Position numbers and translations under genes: made by a program. DNA of 64,000 bases from Marasmius tenuissimus (lineage: Eukaryota; Basidiomycota; Agaricomycetes; Agaricales; Marasmiaceae). The stretch's first letter is position 1. Every line of letters begins with the position of its first letter. The stretch spans positions 558,001 to 622,000 of the forward strand of contig JAQOTA010000046.1 in assembly GCA_029532415.1 (NCBI GenBank), given 5' to 3'. The notes under the pieces were generated by a model. It was not told the DNA's origin. It saw only the letters and a list, made by a program, of their open reading frames with translations, and made no database searches. Positions 57,635-64,000 of this stretch are shown piece by piece.

Positions 57635-59541
57635 ATGTTCGACGTTAAGAAGTTCTTTTCCGGTTGCTTCAACAGCACTGGTTTCCACCAGACCTATCAG
57701 GCAAAATGGAAGCTGTCACTAAGACTCAAGGCCTTTACTACCATCTCACTGGTGCAGCTAAAAAGCCAATGTACCCTCTGGGGGAGATCATTCCGATCAT
57801 TACGGTCACTCCTTCCCCCGGTACAGTAGCTGCACCTGTAGCTACACTTGCTGCTGGCAAGGAACCTGATTGGGCAGATCCTACTGAAGCCCAGATCACA
57901 GTGTATAACACCGCACTTGAAGCGTGGGAGGAGAAAGACCTCCAACTCCTGGGTATCATTCAGCTGACCTCCACCAAGGAAGCCTTAGAACAAGTCAAGG
58001 ACATGGACACTGCCAAAGCCTGGTCCACAATCTGTCTCACGTATGGCAAACCAACTCTCTCTGCCATTTATGGCAACCTTGTCAAACTTGTGTCCTTCCG
58101 GCTTACTACCAGCCATCCCCAGGCTGGCATTGCCAAGTTCAAACTGTACATCGAATGACTTGCTGAGGTTGGAGTAGTGCTCCCTGAGTTGATCAAAGCT
58201 CTACTTCTGATTGTAGCTATTCCTCCTGAATGGGACACCGCTTCCTCTAAATCTCTTCATGATTATGACAGAGATCCTGATGCTTCCAACGCCCTCACTG
58301 TTTCTGACGTTCATGAAGCTATCATGATCAAATACGAGCACCAGAACCCTCAGCTCGCCAACCACCTATCTGCCATCAAGCATGCTGGCAACTGCAAACC
58401 ATTGTTTGGTCAGCAACAGCATCCACCACAGCAACATCAGCAGCGTGGACAGCAGCAGCGTGGCCAACAGCATCAACCACAGCAGCGGCAACGCCCTTCT
58501 TTGAACCAGAACAACAGTAAGAAGAAGAAGCAGCAGCAGCGTGGTACCTGTGGTGGTATCAATCAGCACCAGGATCCTGGCAACACCGGTGGTAACAACA
58601 GTGGTAACAATCGGTCGCATGGTCACTCCCATCTGGCATCTTATGCATCCATTGTAGCTTCCCCCACTCCTGTCCATCCTTACTCCTCAATCACCAACTG
58701 CAGGGAACATATCGTGTTGAACGCAGTTAACAACTCCTTGCACGCCGAGATCGCCAGCGCCCCTCCTGTTCGCGCTATGAGATCACTGCCCCCAGCTCAC
58801 TTGACTGGTCACTGGGACAAGTCCTGTGACCATACTGTCCCTCAGCCAGCTGTCAAGAAGAACCTGGCTGCCATGCAGTCCTTCACTGGCTTCAAGCTGT
58901 CTCAGTCAGTATTTGATGATGTCTGTGAAGCGTGTTCCCTTGCTGACAGACTTGGTGCCCCTAAGACAGTGCGGTATCTCAAACCCTTCAAACAGATTGT
59001 CACGTCTGCCACCAATCATTCGCTCCAGGATCGCATTGAACAACCACATGCGTCCTTGTCCAAGCATCCTTTGGAGGATGATGAGGGATATGAGGGAGCT
59101 GGATCTCCTTCTTCTACTTGTTCTCAACACTCTCGTAGCGCTGATCCTGATGAAGATGTAGACATGGATTGGGGATCTGACGACAATATGGAAGATATGA
59201 CCTCTCTTTTCGGTAATGATGTTGACAACGATATTACTGAAGCTGCAGGGGTTGAGGACGTCCCAGATGACATATCTCTTGGATCGTTCCACAATGACAG
59301 GCAAGTACCATACCTTGACCTGCTTTCCCAAGCTGATGCAAACCTACAGCGCTGCTCTCAATTAGTTGGTATTAGTAGTGTGCGCAGTAGTCATAGTGAT
59401 TCGGAATCACTTGTACATTCTTGCAATGCTATTTCCACCCACTTCATGGGGTGTACTCAATGTAGGGGAAAGAAAAGTGTGAACAATGCACAGGGTTGGC
59501 TCCTTGATTCTGGTGCCTCCTCTCATTTACGAATGACATGA
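57635..59541 (+). pseudogene. Copia gag-protease, copy 2
   Basis: Starts at MFDVKKFFSGCF (57,635). One base is lost near 57,705 relative to copy 1, moving gag to the frame that runs 57,664-58,158. There a TGA (58,156-58,158) replaces the CGA of copy 1 (KLYIE-stop versus KSYIERL). The frame resumes from 58,159 through the Gln-rich region (QQQRGQQHQPQQRQ) to protease LLDSGASSH and then shifts again at 59,525. Continuation at 59,538-59,813 ends at another TGA from CGA. Confidence 0.88.
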
Positions 59542-60064
59542 ATGATTTCGCTGAATATGAATTGCTTGATGGTCCTATCGTAAATACTGTGAATAAGAGC
59601 AACCCTATACAGATCAAGGGTAAAGGTACTGTCTTCATCAAGCATAATGTTGAAGGATATGACGGGATACTTACTGAGTGTGTTTCGCGTCTCTATCCTG
59701 TCTATTACATACCACAATTGGATATATGCTTACTATCCATGGGAGAGTTCCTTCAAGATGGTCTTTCAATTCATAGAAACACAAAGAAGTTGGCCTTCTA
59801 CTCATCACAGTGACAACAGTTGCTTGTTTCCTACCCTCATATGCCTGGTCAAACCATTTATTGGGTACACTCGCAGAAAGCATCTGCTGAGGCTTTAATG
59901 ACCAAGTCGGTTGTTCATAATGTCGACTACAAATCACCAGTAAAAGTACTACATCTCTTTCCTCAATGACTGCATGTCCTATGTTTGGACCTCCAAACTC
60001 AAGACAAAAGATGAGGCAGTACCCGCTTTGAGGGACTTCCTTACTATGGTCAAGACACAAAGTC

Positions 60065-61137
60065 GAATAGTTGCAAAAAAGCTAGACTTGTTGCCAAGGG
60101 TTTTTCTCAGGTTGAAGGTGTAAACTTTGATGAGATCTTCTCACCAGTTGTTTGTTATGAGACTGTTCATATGATGCTTGCTCTCGCAGCTCTCAAGAAC
60201 TGGTACATCACTTCTGTTGATGTCAAGAACGCTTTCCTGTATGGTGATCTTGTTGAGGAGATTTATATGGAACAACCTGAAGGCTTCAAAGTCAAGGGCC
60301 AAGAATGCAAGGTACTACGCCTGCGTCATGCATTATATGGACTGAAGCAAGCTGCCCTTGAGTGGTGGCGAGCCCTCAGCTTGTCCATGGAAGTATTGGG
60401 TTTCAAACACCTAACTTCTGATGCTGGACTCTTCATCTGCAAAGATCCGAAGAGTGGTGAAGTTGTGTATGCAGCCATTTACGTTGACGATGCACTCTTC
60501 ATGGGTCCTAACAAAGCTTTTGTTGACAAGAAGAAAGCCGAGTTCATGGCTTGATGGGAATGCCGTGATATGGGCAATGCTAGTGAGTTTCTCCGCATGA
60601 GCATTTGTCGCAAAGGCAATAAGATCATGATTGACCAGAAGGATTATCTGAAGAAAGTCCTTGAACACTTTGGGATGCAGAATGCAAAAGGAGCTCCTAC
60701 ACCCTTACCTGCTGGCTATGTGCCAACTCCCAACAATGGTCCAGTCAATCCTGCCATTTGCTCCAGATTCCAGTCTGTGATTGGGTCGCTTCTGTACATT
60801 ATGCTGGGCACATGTCCTGATATTGCCTATGCAGTTACAAAGCTTTCCCAGTTCTCATCTAATCCAACAAAGGAACACCTCAATAAAGCTCTGTATATCT
60901 GCTGCTATCTTGCTGGCACATCACACTATTCACTTGTCTATGATGGTGACTCTGATGGAGGTCTTCTTGCGTTCACAGACTCAGATTGGGCTGCTGATCC
61001 TATCAAACACCGTTTAATCGCTGGCTACTTCTTCAAGTTAGCAGGCGGCATCTTCTTGTGGCAATCACACGCCCAGAAGACTGTAGCTCTTTCTTTCACT
61101 GAGGCTGAGTATATGGCACTGTCAGATTGCAGTCGTC
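60065..61137 (+). pseudogene. Copia reverse transcriptase and RNase H remnant, copy 2
   Basis: Open stretches 60,171-60,551 and 60,570-61,137 carry FLYGDLVEEIY, YVDDALFMG, DSDWAADP and TEAEYMALSDCS. A TGA at 60,552-60,554 stands where copy 1 has CGA (MARWE versus MA-stop-WE). Sequence upstream jumps from protease to RT, with the integrase and linker deleted. The RNase H domain is split by the insertion at 61,138. Confidence 0.9.
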
Positions 61138-61852
61138 TGTTAGGATCGTGCAGATCGGATAGGGATAAGATAAGAGATGGGGTTTTATATGCTGTCGGAT
61201 AGATGGATAGGAAAGAGATAAGATGATGGAGTGTGGGAGCAACACCAACAGCACCATGAACTGAGCTGTCCTTCTACTAGACTAAGAGGTCAAGTTGCGA
61301 GATAGAAGAAAAGACATGATAGAGAAGTATCCAGGTGAGTCCTCGTTGATCCAGGGTGATTCTGGTTGATTTCGAGTCTATCCATACAGGATAGAAGTAT
61401 AGAGCTTATATAGGGTTATAGTAAATGAATGAATGATAAGTGAGTCAAGTGCGGGAAATGTTGATGTATCATATGGAAGTCAAATGCGGGGAGAAATGTA
61501 CCGGAAGGGAAATGAACCGGAAATGAATAAGTGCGTGATGGAATGAAGATATGAATAGAATAAGTGAGCGTGGGAATATCTCGGAAGTCGGAGACAAGTA
61601 AGTCAGAACAAGTCAGAATGAAAGGTGAAAGAGTCCCGAAAGTGGAGGCAGAAATGGCAGAGGTTCCGGGGATGGACTTGGTGTGAGAGACTGAACCGCA
61701 GAAGTGAGGGTTGAGTGCCGGGGATGGAATAGTGTTGGAATGGACCTGAATAAAAGCCCAGAAATACCCGGTATAGGTCTGGAAGTGATGTGACCAGCCA
61801 AGTATGACGTGACTAGGTGAGATAGACCAGGGTAAGATGCATGGATGTAACA
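61138..61852. mobile_element. Solo LTR 2 (715 bp), inside copia copy 2 RNase H
   Basis: Starts TGTTAGGATCG and ends GGATGTAACA. Flanked by TCGTC (61,133-61,137) and TGGTC (61,853-61,857), a 5-bp duplication with one mismatch; copy 1 has TCATC once at this point. Contains no coding sequence. A TATATAGGG box lies near 61,408 with an apparent transcription-unit layout on the plus strand. Confidence 0.82.
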
Positions 61853-61857
61853 TGGTC

Positions 61858-63060
61858 AAGCTTGCTGGATAAGATTGCTACTCTCTGAACTTGGAATTGA
61901 CTTAGGTCCTATTCCAATCTGTGGAGACAATCAGGGCTCTATCTTCATTGCATCTAACCCGGTTCAAGAATGCCGAACCAAGCACATCGATATTTGATAT
62001 CTGTGACGAAGCTGCAACCAAACCGATGCACTCGGAGACCGAGGTTTTAAGACTTAAACGGTGACTGCTAACGCGCAACACAACACGGGACGTGGAGCAA
62101 AATGACTGCTCAGGAATCAGAACACCAATGTAGATACTTGTGTTAAGTATCTAGAATTTAATACACACTATTGTAACATCAAAACTCGAGGCGGGAATCT
62201 CAGACTTAGTCTCAGAACCACACAAGTGTTTGAAACAGAATTGGGACTCTTTATTATTATATAAGGAGTCAATGCTATCTACGAGAACAACAAGGGACTC
62301 GAAGAATAACAGGATTGAAGGGAACAAAGAATTGTGCACAAAAAGTGCAAGGGAACAGCTATAGGGAAGGGAGAGATAAAGAGGGACAACTAAGGCTGTC
62401 CAGAACTTGGGAAAATATAGGGAAAGAGAGCAGGGACAAAAGACAACACGGGAGGGGCACAAAATATCTAGACTGAGGATTTCGGGTGAAATCCTCAGTC
62501 CTTTTATACATTCACACTATCTATTACACGGAGATCTCATACCTACGGTCCGGACATGGATAATAGATTTCTCGGAAAGGAAATTTGAACAGCTTTTGCG
62601 CAGCAGCATGACACAAGAGAACATACCATTTAGGACTATTGGGTCTTGAAGCCCTTAGATAAAGAATTAAATACTGCAGCGGGAGCAGGCTGTGCTTTGG
62701 TGGATACTGTGAGAGAACAGGTAATGGGACTTGGGAATAAATCATTGAATAAGTGCGGAGCTGCGGTATTCATTGGTTTTGAAGCCCAGCGCCTGAAATT
62801 ACCATGGGCGTCAGCCGGATCCACCTGGCCCGTTGATAACTCGGAAGTTCATGCGTCAGGGTATGGTCGATTTTCAACTCATGACAATATCATTATATTC
62901 GATTGTGTGTTGAAGATAGCAAAGTCAAATTGTTCTTCATTGAAGGAGTCTATAATCCCGCAGACATGTTTACAAAGAATCTTGGACATGAGAAGTTCTT
63001 ACGCTTCAGAGATCACCTTGGACTTGAATTCTATTTGTCCACTTGATTCGCTCAGATGCG
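61858..63060 (+). pseudogene. Copia pol C-terminal remnant, copy 2
   Basis: After solo LTR 2 the pol sequence resumes (GSIFIASNPVQECRTKHID-like) to about 62,001, is split by solo LTR 3 and ends with ADMFTKNLGHEKFL-like sequence and FYLST at 62,890-63,050. This copy keeps the CGA codon that is TGA in copy 1. Confidence 0.8.
62002..62886. mobile_element. Solo LTR 3 (885 bp), inside copia copy 2
   Basis: Starts TGTGACGAAGCTG and ends CAACTCATGACA; perfect 5-bp duplication ATATC (61,997-62,001 and 62,887-62,891). Its ends resemble solo LTR 1 (TGT-ACGAAG ... TCATGACA), suggesting related families. A TATATAAGG box is at about 62,258. Confidence 0.85.
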
Positions 63061-63073
63061 CCTTTTAGCTGCA

Positions 63074-63088
63074 CTTAGCAAGGGGGTG
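63074..63088 (+). other. Polypurine tract of copia copy 2
   Basis: CTTAGCAAGGGGGTG directly before the 3' LTR. Confidence 0.7.
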
Positions 63089-63409
63089 TGTTGAATCCAT
63101 GGACTATAATTAGATCCTGGTATATCCAAAGTCCCGGGTCATACTTCCCACCATTGTATTATGCGGGACAATGCATTTGCTATTGTTCTATTCTTCATTG
63201 TTCATTATGCTCATATGTACAATTTCTATTGTTGTCCCTATATGGTAGTTCTATTGTCTCTACATGTATATAAGCTCGTAGTTCTCTACCTGAATCTACA
63301 GTGTGCTTGAGCTTCTATGTCTTGCCTCTAACTCTCTAAACTCCTCTCTGGTAAGTAGTAGTATAGCCATGTTGTAGTCCTCTGCACTAGGCGTCATGCC
63401 GGCTCATCA
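63089..63409 (+). repeat. 3' LTR of copia copy 2
   Basis: 321 bp, TGTTGAATCC ... GGCTCATCA. Confidence 0.9.
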
Positions 63410-64000
63410 ATGCAATACCCTAGGTGGGTTTTTGGCTCTGTCTGTGGCATCGGAGTAGACCATGATAGTAATAAGGGAGTCCCACACGGTAATATGTTGA
63501 CGGTTGACGCTGGGTGGCGAGAAAGAGAGTTGAAGCAAAGAGAAGGCCTAGCAAGTTGAAGCCACTGAAACAATACCGGCTACAAGGCCTGACTATTTAA
63601 TTGTTTGGGGCTTCACAGGTAATAAACGGGATTGTTGAGTGAAGCTAAGTAAGTATGTCAGCGTCTGGGATGTGATTGGCAAGGGCAATACTGAGCACTA
63701 GCAATAGGGAAAATTGGCAAGTAAAAAGGGTCCCAAAGGCCCATTGGCATCGTTGACACGAAAAATTCATCAAAAATTGTCAGAATAGCAAGCATGGCAC
63801 TAGAATAGGGCAAGCACCTACAGAAAGATCAGCTGTTAGTGAGCTTGATTTAACCATTCAAATATTCGGGGTTTTTCACTGCAGCGCTGTTGATGGGGTT
63901 GTTGAGTGAAGAGTTTATGCATGTAGGCGGCAACATACAACCAACAACGGTTTTGCCCACTTTAGTAGCCCAGAATGGAACGTGCACTTACAATTGTAAT
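63410..64000 (-). pseudogene. 7TM family relic and flank, second truncated copy
   Basis: Matches 3,711-4,330 colinearly. It starts at the intron 9/exon 10 boundary of a 7TM gene (GCAATACCCTAGGTGGG), so the copia element has taken the place of the last exon. The WDSLIT-coding exon is partly readable near 63,470-63,500 (AGGGAGTCCCACACGG). The rest is the same non-coding flank as at 3.9-4.3 kb. Confidence 0.65.

Larger units (their letters stand above)
57024..63409 (+). mobile_element. Ty1/copia LTR retrotransposon, copy 2 (6,386 bp, degraded)
   Basis: Same family as copy 1, opposite strand. LTRs at 57,024-57,345 and 63,089-63,409. Flanking bases AGTGG (left) and ATGCA (right) do not match, so no target duplication; the left flank is ACGT-type repeat and the right flank is a 7TM relic. 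It has gag frameshifts and stops, lacks the integrase core (junctions near 59,940 and 60,060), and carries two later LTR insertions (61,138-61,852 and 62,002-62,886). Without those inserts it would be about 4.8 kb. Confidence 0.93.

Overview
The window looks like nuclear DNA of a filamentous basidiomycete, most likely an Agaricomycete. Genes are split by many introns of about 50-70 bp with GT...AG ends, including a 19-nt micro-exon. There are no operons or bacterial-type signals, and mobile elements are abundant (Ty1/copia elements, solo LTRs, small terminal-inverted-repeat elements). Gene style recalls Ceratobasidiaceae/Rhizoctonia, but that is a low-confidence impression from memory.

The backbone is a repeatedly duplicated cluster of membrane-protein genes. 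Family 1 is a seven-transmembrane protein gene with ten exons. Four complete copies lie on the minus strand (5.53-7.21, 19.96-21.69, 38.29-39.91 and 42.87-44.47 kb). When I spliced each by hand, every one gave an uninterrupted frame (367, 381, 347 and 344 aa). Relics lie at 3.5-3.9 kb and at the right edge. Family 2 is a four-exon gene, also minus strand, for a secreted-then-anchored single-pass membrane protein. Its parts are a signal peptide, a small N-terminal domain, a Ser/Thr/Pro stalk, a TM helix, an Arg-rich stop-transfer and an LPAY...GYGWNEKA tail. Copies at 13.31-14.25 and 50.12-51.06 kb are intact, 14.98-15.91 kb has a frameshifted tail, and 22.8-23.4 and 24.99-25.39 kb are broken. 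A related long-tailed gene is at 48.19-50.0 kb, with a decayed twin at 11.36-12.45 kb. A third, unrecognised plus-strand gene is present as two independently damaged copies (9.1-10.9 and 45.7-47.6 kb).

Layout: 1-15.9 kb is unit 1; 15.9-25.4 kb is unit 2; 25.4-34.9 kb is a third copy of the unit start, split by a 6.3-kb copia element; 34.9-37.9 kb holds a degraded gene resembling transposon-associated proteins; 38-51.4 kb repeats the order seen at 4.4-14.7 kb (7TM gene, unknown gene, long-tailed membrane protein, short-tailed membrane protein); 51.4-57 kb is made of ACGT-rich repeats with a solo LTR; 57.0-63.4 kb is a second, heavily damaged copia copy; 63.4-64 kb repeats 3.7-4.3 kb, so the cluster probably continues beyond the window.

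Two processes are visible. Segmental duplication multiplies the receptor-like genes, and transposons plus CpG-to-TpG/CpA decay break some copies. Stop codons in both copia copies sit mostly at former CGA codons, and the 7TM copy at 38-40 kb is unusually poor in CG yet still open. What the 7TM and single-pass proteins do is unknown; co-duplication of two cell-surface families suggests sensing or recognition, but that is inference.
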